In this document: positions 53,664-62,451 of the stretch, one piece after another
Layout: every line of letters starts with the position of its first letter
Position numbering within the stretch: the first letter of the stretch is position 1
Source of the DNA: Empedobacter tilapiae
GTDB taxonomy: Bacteria > Bacteroidota > Bacteroidia > Flavobacteriales > Weeksellaceae
Reading direction: 5' to 3'
DNA length: 64,000 bases
NCBI RefSeq assembly: GCF_004785645.1
Contig: NZ_SRPE01000012.1
Span: 32,683 to 96,682, forward strand
The notes under the pieces: model-generated
The model's input: only the letters and a program-made list of their open reading frames with translations
Databases searched by the model: none
Told to the model about the DNA's origin: nothing
Position numbers and translations under genes: made by a program

Positions 53664-55172
53664 CTATGAAAATGCTTCCTTCTTTATCATTAAAAATAAC
53701 TTTGTTTCCACTTTTGTTTGAATAGATTTTATATGGTTGTCTAATCCTCCACCAATTCCGTTTATTCCATGAAACATTCCGCCCATAACAAAAGACATTG
53801 AAGGGTTTTGAAATTCGAATCCTACCATTACTTGATCGCCTACTTCTGGTATAGCAACATAACCTCTGTTTTTAGTAACATTGCCTGTACCTCCTGCATC
53901 TGGAGACATAACTCGAATGAAATTTGTTGTATCATGAAGTTGCCAATTAAATTTTACTTGTACACGACCTTGTTTTAGAGGATCATTGTTGGAAACAACT
54001 GTAGCTAGCTGAGGTTCTGCTTTCGGTATTGTAAACTCGGGTTTAGGTAGATAACCCGTTCCTTCTGCGATTGCTTCAAAAGTTCCTTTATAATAACCTC
54101 TTGCATCTACTTCGTGAGTTATTTCGGTAATCATTAATCGTGTAAAGTAGGATGTTTTGTTAGAATCTATTTTTCTCATTTCTATATGAGCAATACAGCC
54201 AGGATGCAAAAAAGGAATAGTTGTAGTACCTGATACAGTTAAGACTTCTACAGCAATACTTCCTAAAGTACCTTTTTGACTGTCATCTAAATCCTTGAAC
54301 ATATTAACGATTATTGGGGAAGGTTGCAAAGATTGAGTTGAGAAAATATTATCATTTAAGGAGTAAGCTTTTCTAGCTAAATCTCCAAGATGACGAATAT
54401 GCTGAGTTGAGGTAGTTATTTTTTCATTGTTCTTACTATTATAAGAAAAGAATTGTGGGTTGGTGTGCAATGCTTTTAGTTCAACTACAATATCACATAC
54501 ATTAGCCCCGTATACTAATTGAAGAGGATGAGCATTTTTAGGAATTTCACCAAAATGAAGAATTTCACCATCATAAAAAAATTGTTCACCATAAGCTTCT
54601 GCTAATCGTAAAATATAATTATAATGTGTTTCATTGTATTGAGCACTATAAATGATATGATTTTTAATTTTTGGATTTACTTTGTAGGTGTATTTGTTTG
54701 TACCCAAGGCTTGTTTAAAAATATCATTCGCAATTATAGCAGAATTAACGGTTGAATCGCCCCCAAAGCTTTGGAAATGTGGTGCTCCATCTAAAAGTAT
54801 AGTAGGACTTTGACCTTTTATAACAATATCTCCTAAGCTATTTTGAGCTTGGCTAAAAGCGACCTTTGTGATAACACCAATAAATGACCTTTCGGGGCTA
54901 TCATCAATCAAATCTTTGTACTTGAATATAATTGTAATTCTTTTTCCTAAGAATTTTTGAACTTCTTCTAATTCATGATTTTGTCGTTCTTGAAAAATAT
55001 CGTGATCTAATATTAATTCAAATTGATGATGGGTTCTAACACTTTGATTAAGTTTAAAATTTTTGAAGTGTGAAATGCGTTTTCCATCAATTATAATTCT
55101 AAGGTTAACGATACGTTGAATACCGCTAATTTGACTCCTCAAAATTTTTTCCGAGTCGGTAGTAGTTTTCAT
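53664..55172 (-). CDS. vgrG: T6SS Vgr-family spike protein, N-terminal fragment
   Basis: A 502-residue fragment. The gp27-like part (about 1-330) includes FELILDHDIFQ and the GIQRIVNLRIIIDG start. The gp5 OB-fold follows (about 370-470) with NDPLKQGRVQVKFNWQ, MSPDAGGTG, RGYVAIPEVGDQVMVGFEF and FVMGGMFHG. This is the Bacteroidota T6SS (subtype iii) VgrG pattern. The start is ATG 55172: a TTG at 55196 overlaps the promoter box. The last 17 residues are out of frame after the A4 run. Confidence 0.9.
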   Translation of the reverse strand: MKTTTDSEKILRSQISGIQRIVNLRIIIDGKRISHFKNFKLNQSVRTHHQFELILDHDIFQERQNHELEEVQKFLGKRITIIFKYKDLIDDSPERSFIGVITKVAFSQAQNSLGDIVIKGQSPTILLDGAPHFQSFGGDSTVNSAIIANDIFKQALGTNKYTYKVNPKIKNHIIYSAQYNETHYNYILRLAEAYGEQFFYDGEILHFGEIPKNAHPLQLVYGANVCDIVVELKALHTNPQFFSYNSKNNEKITTSTQHIRHLGDLARKAYSLNDNIFSTQSLQPSPIIVNMFKDLDDSQKGTLGSIAVEVLTVSGTTTIPFLHPGCIAHIEMRKIDSNKTSYFTRLMITEITHEVDARGYYKGTFEAIAEGTGYLPKPEFTIPKAEPQLATVVSNNDPLKQGRVQVKFNWQLHDTTNFIRVMSPDAGGTGNVTKNRGYVAIPEVGDQVMVGFEFQNPSMSFVMGGMFHGINGIGGGLDNHIKSIQTKVETKLFLMIKKEAFS

Positions 55173-55193
55173 AAGAATAGTTTTTAGGTAATT

Positions 55194-55222
55194 CAAATAT
55201 AATGAATTGATTATGAAAACAA
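55194..55222 (-). promoter_or_regulatory. Promoter of vgrG module
   Basis: On the minus strand, TTG (55220-55222), an 18-base spacer and TATATTTG (55194-55201) match the full flavobacterial consensus; the ATG follows after 21 bases. No other good promoter was seen down to 49365, so the module may be one transcript. Confidence 0.65.
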
Positions 55223-55287
55223 TAATAAAAAAGAGTAAAAGATATATGTAGCTATTTAAATTAGCTTCAAAATAGTGTAGAATAAAA

Positions 55288-55322
55288 AAATGTCAAACAG
55301 AACTAATTTCTGTTTGACATTT
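55288..55322 (-). terminator. Terminator of dnaB
   Basis: 15-bp perfect stem AAATGTCAAACAGAA and complement, 5-base loop, with seven T on the minus-strand 3' side; 29 bases after the dnaB stop. Confidence 0.88.
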
Positions 55323-55351
55323 GATTTATTAAAGTTATATAAATTTATTCT

Positions 55352-56908
55352 CTAAAACGGCAAATTATCGTCGTCGTTCATCGAACTTGTAAATTCTCCA
55401 CCGAAATCTCCAAAAGCATCGGAAGGATCAATAGCAGATAAATTCATAGCGCTTCCCATTTCTTGAGAACCATCATTCATCGAACTTTGAATTTCGAAAT
55501 CTCCACCAAATGAAGTTTCTAAATCGGTAAATTTTGCTTGCTCATTAATGAATCGTAAACGTACATTTTCTAACGCACCATTACGGTGTTTTGCAATAAT
55601 AAATTCGGCTTGTCCAGCACAAGGTTCACTTTCATCATCCCAATATTCCAATTTATAATATTCGGGACGATAGATAAATGAAACGATATCAGCATCTTGC
55701 TCAATGGCTCCAGATTCACGTAAATCTGATAGTAAAGGACGTTTACTTCCTCCACGAGTTTCTACCGAACGAGATAACTGAGATAGGGCAATAACAGGAA
55801 TACTTAACTCTTTTGCAATTGCTTTAAGGGAGCGCGAAATCATTGAGATTTCCTGCTCACGGTTTCCATTTGCTTTTCCACCAGCAGTCATTAACTGTAA
55901 GTAGTCAATCAAAATCATTTTTACTCCATGTTGGGAAACCAAACGACGCGCTTTTGCTCTTAAATCGAAAATAGAAAGGGCAGGTGTATCGTCAATGTAA
56001 AGCGGTGCATTTTCAAGACCTTTTACTTTTGTGTATAATTGTTTCCATTCGTGATCGGCTAATTTTGCTTTACGTAATTTTTCACCTGAAATTCCAGTTT
56101 CACCTGAAATCATACGCGTAATTAACTGAACAGAAGACATCTCTAATGAGAAAACCGCAACCGGAATATTTTTATCAACCGTCATATTTTTCGCCATCGA
56201 AAGGATAAAAGCGGTTTTACCCATACCAGGACGTGCAGCTAAGATAATTAAATCAGATTCTTGCCAACCAGAAGTGATTTTATCAATTTCTGTAAATCCA
56301 GAAGATAACCCAGACATTCCTTCTTTGGTAGATTGGGCTTTAATTTTATCAATTGCTTCAGTTACTAAATCTCGTGCTTCTGAATAACTACGTTTAATAC
56401 CACCTTCTGTGATCTCGAACAATTTACTTTCAGAATAATCTAATAAATCAAACACGTCAGCAGTGTCATCGTACGATTTTTCGATTACTTGATTCGAAAT
56501 TTCAATTAAACGACGAAGAATATATTTTTCTTGAATGACACGTGCATAATACTCCACGTGTGCAGAAGAAGAAACTTTTTGCGTTAATTGAATTAAATAA
56601 TAATCACCTCCAACACGATCTAATTTGCCTTCACTTTTCAATTCATTCGAAACCGTTAATAAATCAATAGGTTCTGAATCGTTAAATAATTTTTGAATGA
56701 CAGCATAAATCGCTTGATGTTCTGGACGATAGAAAACTTGAGGAGTTAAGATATCAATTACTTCATCTAAACCTTTCTTATCAATCATCATCGCACCAAG
56801 TACAGCTTGCTCTAAATCAACGGCTTGAGGAGGAAGTTTGCCTTTCTCTAAACCAATGGTATTGCGCTGGTTAGCTGTATATTCGGGATTATAATTTGCT
56901 TGTTCCAT
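55352..56908 (-). CDS. dnaB: Replicative DNA helicase DnaB
   Basis: Hexameric helicase that unwinds DNA ahead of the replication fork. The 518-residue protein has the N-terminal DnaB domain (about 25-130, PPQAVDLEQAVLGAMM), a linker helix, and a RecA-type C-terminal ATPase with Walker A AARPGMGKTA (about 230-239), Walker B MILIDYLQLM (about 332) and SRSLKAIAKEL..VIALSQLSR. A Ser/Met/Asp-rich tail ends in DNLPF. No intein. -7 box 8 bases upstream of the ATG. Confidence 0.97.
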   Translation of the reverse strand: MEQANYNPEYTANQRNTIGLEKGKLPPQAVDLEQAVLGAMMIDKKGLDEVIDILTPQVFYRPEHQAIYAVIQKLFNDSEPIDLLTVSNELKSEGKLDRVGGDYYLIQLTQKVSSSAHVEYYARVIQEKYILRRLIEISNQVIEKSYDDTADVFDLLDYSESKLFEITEGGIKRSYSEARDLVTEAIDKIKAQSTKEGMSGLSSGFTEIDKITSGWQESDLIILAARPGMGKTAFILSMAKNMTVDKNIPVAVFSLEMSSVQLITRMISGETGISGEKLRKAKLADHEWKQLYTKVKGLENAPLYIDDTPALSIFDLRAKARRLVSQHGVKMILIDYLQLMTAGGKANGNREQEISMISRSLKAIAKELSIPVIALSQLSRSVETRGGSKRPLLSDLRESGAIEQDADIVSFIYRPEYYKLEYWDDESEPCAGQAEFIIAKHRNGALENVRLRFINEQAKFTDLETSFGGDFEIQSSMNDGSQEMGSAMNLSAIDPSDAFGDFGGEFTSSMNDDDNLPF

Positions 56909-56916
56909 AAGAGGTT

Positions 56917-56924
56917 CAAAATTA
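56917..56924 (-). promoter_or_regulatory. -7 box for dnaB, short leader
   Basis: TAATTTTG on the minus strand matches TAnnTTTG and ends 8 bases before the ATG at 56908. Confidence 0.45.
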
Positions 56925-56929
56925 AAGAA

Positions 56930-56965
56930 AAAAACGAGATATAACTAATTTTATATCTCGTTTTT
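56930..56965 (-). terminator. Terminator of accA
   Basis: 15-bp perfect stem AAAAACGAGATATAA and complement with a 6-base loop and an A tract on the minus-strand 3' side; 41 bases after the accA stop and directly upstream of the dnaB promoter. Confidence 0.85.
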
Positions 56966-57006
56966 AATGATTATACTTTATAATAATCTAATATTAAAAA
57001 GTTATT

Positions 57007-57960
57007 TTATCCTGAAAATTCTCCGAATTTAATATAACGTTCTTGACGTTGTTTTTGCAATTCTTCTTGAGACAATTTTTTCAACTCATTATATGTTTCC
57101 CAAACTTTATTTTTCAAGTTTGTATATGCCACTTCAGGTTTGTAGTGTGCTCCACCAAGAGGTTCTTGAATAATATCTTCAATTAATCCTAATTCTAACA
57201 TGTCAGGACCAGTTAATTTCATCTGTGAAGCTGCTTGCTCTTTGTAATCCCAACTTCTCCATAGAATTGTAGAACAGTTTTCTGGTGAAATTACAGAGTA
57301 CCAAGTATTTTCTAACATGAAAACTTTGTTACCAACACCAATTCCTAAAGCTCCTCCAGAAGCTCCTTCACCAATTACAATTGTAATGATAGGAACGGTA
57401 AGTTTTAACATTTCATAAATGTTTTTCGCGATAGCTTCACCTTGACCTCTTTCTTCAGCTTCTAAACCAGGATATGCACCAGGAGTGTCGACTAATGTAA
57501 TAACAGGAATATTAAATTTCTCTGCTAATTTCATTAAACGTAATGCTTTACGGTAGCCATCAGGGTTTGACATTCCAAAACGACGATATTGTCTTTCTTT
57601 AGTGTTTTTACCTTTTTGTTGACCAATAATCATAAAAGTTTGACCATTGATTTTTCCCATACCACCAACCATTGCTTTATCATCAGCAAAAGTTCTATCT
57701 CCATGAATTTCGATAAAAGTGTTATCAGTAATTGCGTAAGCGTAATCTAAAGTATAAGGGCGAGAAGGGTGACGAGATAACTGTACGCGCTGCCATGGTG
57801 TTAAATTACCATAGATTTCCTTCTTTTTATTCTCAATTGCAATTTCAATTTCAACACAAGCTTGTTTGATGTTAACACCGCTTCCTTCTCCGACGATTTG
57901 ACAGCTTTTTAACTGTTCTTCTAAATCTTTGATAGGTTGTTCAAATTCTAAATATTCCAT
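57007..57960 (-). CDS. accA: Acetyl-CoA carboxylase carboxyltransferase subunit alpha
   Basis: Alpha subunit of the carboxyltransferase that makes malonyl-CoA for fatty acid synthesis. The 317-residue protein has the N-terminal coiled [14 protein letters not shown], the AccA core with [14 protein letters not shown], and the carboxybiotin/acyl-CoA site [17 protein letters not shown] followed by YSVISPE. The start ATG 57960 gives the standard length; an in-frame TTG at 57978 sits 5 bases from the -7 box and would not be in the mRNA leader comfortably. Confidence 0.96.
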   Translation of the reverse strand: MEYLEFEQPIKDLEEQLKSCQIVGEGSGVNIKQACVEIEIAIENKKKEIYGNLTPWQRVQLSRHPSRPYTLDYAYAITDNTFIEIHGDRTFADDKAMVGGMGKINGQTFMIIGQQKGKNTKERQYRRFGMSNPDGYRKALRLMKLAEKFNIPVITLVDTPGAYPGLEAEERGQGEAIAKNIYEMLKLTVPIITIVIGEGASGGALGIGVGNKVFMLENTWYSVISPENCSTILWRSWDYKEQAASQMKLTGPDMLELGLIEDIIQEPLGGAHYKPEVAYTNLKNKVWETYNELKKLSQEELQKQRQERYIKFGEFSG

Positions 57961-57983
57961 ACAAAAGTGTTTGTTCAATCCAA

Positions 57984-57991
57984 CAAATATA
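57984..57991 (-). promoter_or_regulatory. -7 box for accA
   Basis: TATATTTG on the minus strand, exact match, ends 23 bases before the ATG at 57960. A TTG complement at 58008-58010 is a possible -33 element with a 16-base spacer. Confidence 0.6.
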
Positions 57992-58070
57992 GAAAAGGTT
58001 TTTTAGCCAATTATAATAAATGTAGAATGTTTTTGATATTTTTTTAAATTCAATCAATTTCAAAAAGATA

Positions 58071-58100
58071 AAAGCGTCTACTATTTCTGTAGACGCTTTT
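58071..58100 (-). terminator. Terminator of thiolase gene
   Basis: 11-bp perfect stem AAAGCGTCTAC / GTAGACGCTTT with a 7-base loop, about 20 bases after the stop codon on the minus strand. Confidence 0.82.
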
Positions 58101-58119
58101 TACTTAAATCTATTGAATG

Positions 58120-59298
58120 TTAGATTTTTTCTATAATCATTGCAGATGCTCCACCGCCACCATTACAAATAGCTGCACCTCCAATTTTCCCTCCATTTTG
58201 CTCTAAAACATTTAATAATGTAACCAAAATTCTTGATCCAGAATTTCCAAGTGGATGACCAATAGAAACCGCACCTCCATTTACATTAACTTTAGAAGCA
58301 TCTAAGTTAAGAAGTTTTGTATTGGCAATTCCAACAACTGAAAAAGCTTCGTTGAATTCCCAGAAATCAACATCAGCAGCTGTCATATTTGCTTTTTTTA
58401 ATAATTTTTCAACCGCTTTAGCTGGCGCAGTTGTAAATTTTGAAGGTTCTTGAGAAGCATCAGCATAAGCGATAACTTTTGCAAGAGGTTTTAATCCTAA
58501 TTCGTTTGCTTTGTCCAAAGACATTAATACTAAAGCAGAAGCTCCATCGTTGATTGTTGAAGCATTTGCAGCAGTTACAGTTCCGTCTTTAGAGAAAACT
58601 GCACGTAAACCTGGAACTTTATCAAAGTTTACATTTTTATATTCTTCGTCTTCTTTAAAAATAACTGGTTCTCCTTTGCGTTGAGGAATTTCTACAGGAA
58701 CAACTTCGTTGTCAAATTTTCCAGCAGCCCAAGCTGCTGCAGATTTTTTGTAAGAATTAATTGCAAATTCATCTTGCTCTTCACGAGAAATATTGAACTC
58801 AGTTGCACAAGTATCTCCGAAAAGCCCCATCATTTCTTTGCTGTAATAATCTTGTAAACCATCGTTCACAATTCCATCTAACAAAACAGTATTTCCATAT
58901 TTATTTCCAGTTCTTGCATTTGGCGAATAAAAAGGAACCATCGACATGTTTTCCATACCTCCAGCAACTACAATATCTGCGTCACCCAAACGAATCGCTT
59001 GTGTAGCAAACATCACAGCTTTCATACCAGAAGCACAAACTTTATTTACTGTTGTTGCAGGAATTGTATTTGGTAAACCTGCTTTTATCATTGCTTGCTT
59101 AGCAGGTGCTTGTCCTTCACCAGCTTGCAATACATTTCCCATATATACTTCATCAACCAAAGATCCATCTAAGTTGATTTTATCTAAAGCTCCTTTAATA
59201 GCTGTTGCGCCTAAATCTGTAGCTGGAACGTTAGATAAACTTCCCAAAAAAGATCCCATTGCTGTACGAACAGCTGAAACTATTACGACTTCTTTCAT
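58120..59298 (-). CDS. Acetyl-CoA C-acetyltransferase (thiolase)
   Basis: Thiolase of 392 residues that condenses two acetyl-CoA or cleaves acetoacetyl-CoA. Catalytic residues are visible: Cys in NKVCASGMKAVM (about 88), His in GHPLGNSGSRI (about 348) and Cys in CNGGGGASAM (about 378). Biosynthetic or degradative use cannot be told from sequence; no beta-oxidation genes adjoin it. Monocistronic. Confidence 0.94.
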   Translation of the reverse strand: MKEVVIVSAVRTAMGSFLGSLSNVPATDLGATAIKGALDKINLDGSLVDEVYMGNVLQAGEGQAPAKQAMIKAGLPNTIPATTVNKVCASGMKAVMFATQAIRLGDADIVVAGGMENMSMVPFYSPNARTGNKYGNTVLLDGIVNDGLQDYYSKEMMGLFGDTCATEFNISREEQDEFAINSYKKSAAAWAAGKFDNEVVPVEIPQRKGEPVIFKEDEEYKNVNFDKVPGLRAVFSKDGTVTAANASTINDGASALVLMSLDKANELGLKPLAKVIAYADASQEPSKFTTAPAKAVEKLLKKANMTAADVDFWEFNEAFSVVGIANTKLLNLDASKVNVNGGAVSIGHPLGNSGSRILVTLLNVLEQNGGKIGGAAICNGGGGASAMIIEKI

Positions 59299-59490
59299 TT
59301 AATTGTGATTTGTTGTTTTTATTACGATAACTTAATAATGCAAGATATAAAATTTATAGTAGTATTAATTTGATTTAATTTTTAAAGATTTTTTAAATTT
59401 GTTATTGACTTAATACAGATAATTAACTTTTTTTGTTAAAATGATAATCGTTGTTGAATAGAATATTTTTAGAGTGATAAAATAATTAAA

Positions 59491-60795
59491 ATGCTGAAGA
59501 TAAAAATGATATTATTCGGTTTGATTTCTTTTTTTTTAATTGAAAGCGGAAATGCGCAAGCCTTTGATCAAAAATATTTTAAAACTGTTTTGGATTCACT
59601 TACGTCAAATTCGTTTGCTGGGCGAGGTTATGTTGAAAATGGAATGACAAATGCTGGAATTTATTTACATACCGAATTTCAAAAAAATGGATTGAAATCT
59701 TTTTCTAATAACTATAATCAAGCTTTCAATTTTCCGATTAATATTATTAAAGATGCAAAACTGAAGATTAACAAAAAAGAATTGAAATATGGAATTGATT
59801 TTATTGTAAAACCAAGTTCTAAATCAATTTCGAAAACCAATTTACCTTTTTATTTTTTTGATACAAAAGCATACATCGAATCTTTTCAGTTGAAAGATAA
59901 AACGAGAGATTTTATTGTAAAAGATGATGAGTTGCAAAAAGGAAAACATATTATTTTACCGCCTTTAGTGACTTCTGTCGATTCTATTCAGAAATATTAC
60001 AAACAATGGGCGAATATTTATGAGAAAAATGAAAATGAAAATCGTGCGATTTTTCGATTTACATCAGATAAATTAACATCGAGTCTTAGTCAGCGACAAT
60101 CTTCGATTTCAGAATTTATTATTTCAGATAAATTTTATTCTAAAAATTTAAAAATAAACGATTATTCCATTGATTCAGAATTAAATAATTCATTTGAAGC
60201 AGATAATGTAATTGGTTACATTGACGGAAAGAATAATGATAGCGTAATTGTGATTTCTGCACATTATGATCATTTAGGGAAAGTTGGACAAACTATTTTT
60301 CCTGGAGCGAGTGATAATGCAAGCGGAACAGCAATGATGATGGCTTTGATGAAGTATTATTCTAAACATCAACCTAATTATAGAACAGTTTTTATAGCTT
60401 TTGCAGGTGAAGAAGCAGGGATTCTAGGCGCAGATTATTATGTAAACAATCCTTTATTTGATTTAAAACAAATCAAATTTTTAATCAATTTAGATATTAT
60501 GGGAGCGGGCGATCAAGGAATTCAAGTAGTGAATGGTAAAGTTTTTAAAAATCAGTTTGATAAATTAATTCAGTTAAATCAAACTAATAAATATCTAAAA
60601 GAAGTTAAAATTCGAGGAGAATCGTGTAATTCTGATCATTGTCCGTTTTATCTAAAAGGAGTTCCGTCGTTTTTTATTTACACATTAGGAGGAAAAGGTT
60701 TTTATCATGATCCTAATGATACAGTAGGAAATTTGAATTTGAGTTATTCTGAAAAAGTATATAAGTTGTTGAGAGATTTTATAAACAATATATAA
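59491..60795 (+). CDS. Secreted M28-family zinc metallopeptidase
   Basis: Aminopeptidase-like protein of 434 residues with a signal peptide ending GNAQ (residue 23). The M28 domain occupies about 230-434: His and Asp in SAHYDHLG and GASDNASGTAMM, the catalytic and metal Glu pair in AGEEAGILGADYYV, Asp in NLDIMGAG, and the last His in HCPFYLKGVPSFF. The N-terminal part (about 25-225) has no recognised domain. Expected in periplasm or outside. No T9SS sorting domain. Confidence 0.9.
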   Translation: MLKIKMILFGLISFFLIESGNAQAFDQKYFKTVLDSLTSNSFAGRGYVENGMTNAGIYLHTEFQKNGLKSFSNNYNQAFNFPINIIKDAKLKINKKELKYGIDFIVKPSSKSISKTNLPFYFFDTKAYIESFQLKDKTRDFIVKDDELQKGKHIILPPLVTSVDSIQKYYKQWANIYEKNENENRAIFRFTSDKLTSSLSQRQSSISEFIISDKFYSKNLKINDYSIDSELNNSFEADNVIGYIDGKNNDSVIVISAHYDHLGKVGQTIFPGASDNASGTAMMMALMKYYSKHQPNYRTVFIAFAGEEAGILGADYYVNNPLFDLKQIKFLINLDIMGAGDQGIQVVNGKVFKNQFDKLIQLNQTNKYLKEVKIRGESCNSDHCPFYLKGVPSFFIYTLGGKGFYHDPNDTVGNLNLSYSEKVYKLLRDFINNI

Positions 60796-60800
60796 AAAAA

Positions 60801-60826
60801 TAATCCGTTCAAAAGTGAACGGATTA
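60801..60826 (-). terminator. Minus-strand terminator downstream of M28 gene
   Basis: 11-bp perfect stem with a 4-base loop. The T tract is only on the minus-strand 3' side; on the plus strand the hairpin is followed by CTAACC. Confidence 0.75.
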
Positions 60827-60955
60827 CTAACCAACCTAAACTACTATAAAAAACTCTAAAAAGTAAAAAGAGTGCGAGTAATTTCAAACTTCATTAAATT
60901 CATTTCGTTATACTCGTTATTACTCTTTGTCTTACTATCTATGAATAAATTATTT
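60801..60955 (-). ncRNA. Candidate structured small RNA ending in a terminator
   Basis: The hairpin at 60801-60826 (TAATCCGTTCA / TGAACGGATTA) has seven T only on the minus-strand side, so it terminates a minus-strand transcript, yet no minus-strand reading frame lies upstream. Within the 130 bases before it, GAGTAAT (60919-60925 complement) and ATTACTC (60876-60882 complement) can pair, with outer AGTAA/TTACT pairs at 60932-60936 and 60862-60866. A one-mismatch -7 box, GACATTTG, lies at 60962-60969. The boundaries are rough; a 6S-like regulator is one option but I cannot confirm a family. Confidence 0.4.
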
Positions 60956-61250
60956 GACACTGCAAATGTCTAGATTTTATGTCTTATTTAGAAAAATAAT
61001 AAAAGATTTTATTTATACATGTAATAGATAATATTTATTAGAGTTAAGTAAAAATGATTATTTACTTATTAAACAAGATTTTATAATAAATCAATATATT
61101 AATATAGCAAATTGTGTGAAACCGTAATTTAACAAATTTTAACAATTTATTTACTTAATAGTGAAGAAAAAATAATATTTAAAAATCTTTAAACTAAATT
61201 TGAATTGTTTATTTGAAGACTAAAACAAATTTTGAACCAAAAATATTACA
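60956..61250. other. AT-rich gap upstream of secreted unknown gene
   Basis: About 295 bases without a gene. It contains the -7 box at 61195-61202 for the next gene and a weak AAGTAAA..TTTACTT inverted repeat near 61050. Nothing else is recognisable. Confidence 0.5.
61195..61202 (+). promoter_or_regulatory. -7 box for secreted unknown protein gene
   Basis: TAAATTTG matches TAnnTTTG and ends 48 bases before the ATG at 61251. Confidence 0.4.
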
Positions 61251-61823
61251 ATGAAACTTTTTTTCTTGATTTCATCTTTGATTTTTATGTTACATATTGA
61301 TGCGCAAGTTGTTAATCCAAATATAATTCGTGCGAAAATCTATGACACAATTATGCAAGATATTAATAAACAAAATTTAAATTTTCCAAATCAAAAAATA
61401 GTGATTGATCCAACTATAAACAAGTTTGAAGATTATAGAATGGATGAATTTGGAATAAAATTAGATTCAGTGAAATATGAGCAAGACTTATCTTTTTGTA
61501 ACAAATTATCTGCTTATAAGTGTGTAACTAAATTTGAAATAGATAACTATTCGATTACAAATGTTTATAAAAATGAAAAAGATGCAATTTTTCCAGATTT
61601 TTATGGAATTTATGCTCCATTAGATTCTTGGTATAATTTAATTTATTACTCAGCTGTTGGGCATTTTGAAAAAAATAAAACTTTTCAATTTAGTATATTA
61701 CTTCCTGTCCGTAATGTTCAGATAAAGAATAAAAAAATGGAAGAACAAGTATACTTTTATAAACTTTTATTTGATGAGCGTTTTCAAATATTAAAATTTG
61801 AAAAATTATTCTTAAAACCTTAG
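61251..61823 (+). CDS. Secreted protein of unknown function
   Basis: A 190-residue protein with a signal peptide (MKLFFLISSLIFMLHIDAQ, cleavage after residue 19) and no lipobox. The mature part is rich in Asn, Lys, Phe and Tyr, with two Cys (FCNKLSAYKC, about 83-92) that could form a disulfide. I recognise no family. It is followed after 50 bases by another unknown gene, with a terminator only after the second. Confidence 0.65.
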   Translation: MKLFFLISSLIFMLHIDAQVVNPNIIRAKIYDTIMQDINKQNLNFPNQKIVIDPTINKFEDYRMDEFGIKLDSVKYEQDLSFCNKLSAYKCVTKFEIDNYSITNVYKNEKDAIFPDFYGIYAPLDSWYNLIYYSAVGHFEKNKTFQFSILLPVRNVQIKNKKMEEQVYFYKLLFDERFQILKFEKLFLKP

Positions 61824-61873
61824 TTTTCAATTTGAAAAATTGTAAATTAGCTGGACTCAAATTAATCAATTCT

Positions 61874-62389
61874 ATGCTTAATGTTAATGCTTATATAGAT
61901 GAACTTTTGCAGTTATCAAAAGGTAATTTGCGGATTTGTCGTATGAATTGGTGGTTGTTGAAATATGAGGAAGAGTTTAAGAAAGCAATAAACGAAACAA
62001 ACTGTAAAAAGTGGCAAAAATGGTTTTATAATGGTGAGCATCCTTATCCATGTGTTTGTCCTAAGCGAGAAAAACTATGTGCTTTCATTGATCTGTATCG
62101 AGAATTAGATCGTTTGACACAGGTGCAACATTTGGAAAGTTTTTTTCAAGAATATTTTCAGAAATTTGAAGTAATTAAAGATTCAGCTGATTCATTGAAG
62201 AAATGGATGAATGAAATTCGTCCAACAATTTCATCTATTTATCTTTTACTAGATAAAAATGATAACCTAAAAATCAGATTTTATAATTCAGATCCAATTT
62301 TGGAAGTTAATATTAATAAAAACGATTATAAATACACCTTGTTGTGTTTAGATATTTTTAATTACAATATGTACGTAAAAGGCATGTAA
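61874..62389 (+). CDS. Unknown Trp/Cys-rich cytoplasmic protein
   Basis: About 171 residues from ATG 61874; a TTG at 61832 is a less likely start. It is helical, with a Cys/Trp-rich centre (NCKKWQKWFYNGEHPYPCVCPKREKLC) holding four Cys that might bind zinc. No signal peptide. No family recognised. Ends in a bidirectional terminator. Confidence 0.6.
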   Translation: MLNVNAYIDELLQLSKGNLRICRMNWWLLKYEEEFKKAINETNCKKWQKWFYNGEHPYPCVCPKREKLCAFIDLYRELDRLTQVQHLESFFQEYFQKFEVIKDSADSLKKWMNEIRPTISSIYLLLDKNDNLKIRFYNSDPILEVNINKNDYKYTLLCLDIFNYNMYVKGM

Positions 62390-62392
62390 AAG

Positions 62393-62428
62393 AAAAGAGA
62401 GTTGATTTTCGTCAACTCTCTTTTTTCA
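62393..62428. terminator. Bidirectional terminator before 2OG-Fe(II) oxygenase
   Basis: 13-bp perfect stem AAAAGAGAGTTGA / TCAACTCTCTTTT with a 6-base loop, flanking A and T tracts, between convergent genes. Confidence 0.87.
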
Positions 62429-62451
62429 TGAAATAATAGATTAAATATGGC

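Larger units (their letters stand above)
51924..55172 (-). pseudogene. VgrG with C-terminal metzincin effector domain, broken by two frameshifts
   Basis: One original gene of about 1,080 codons is inferred. The frame of the VgrG part (55172 to 53664) stops early because an A run at 53712-53715 has four rather than five bases; the expected continuation (SGNKVIFNDKEGSIFIEDP) is readable in the next frame. That frame runs to a second break near 53125, after DPAYKD, and the third frame then continues GGYKDGITDLTSTEAYERL through a Pro/Ala linker to the metallopeptidase at the end. The product would be a T6SS spike carrying its own toxin. Whether the breaks are real or sequencing errors is open. 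Confidence 0.75.

Noticed and set aside
58946..59302. Plus-strand open frame of 118 codons
   Set aside because: Exactly antisense to the thiolase; composition is that of a reversed coding strand.
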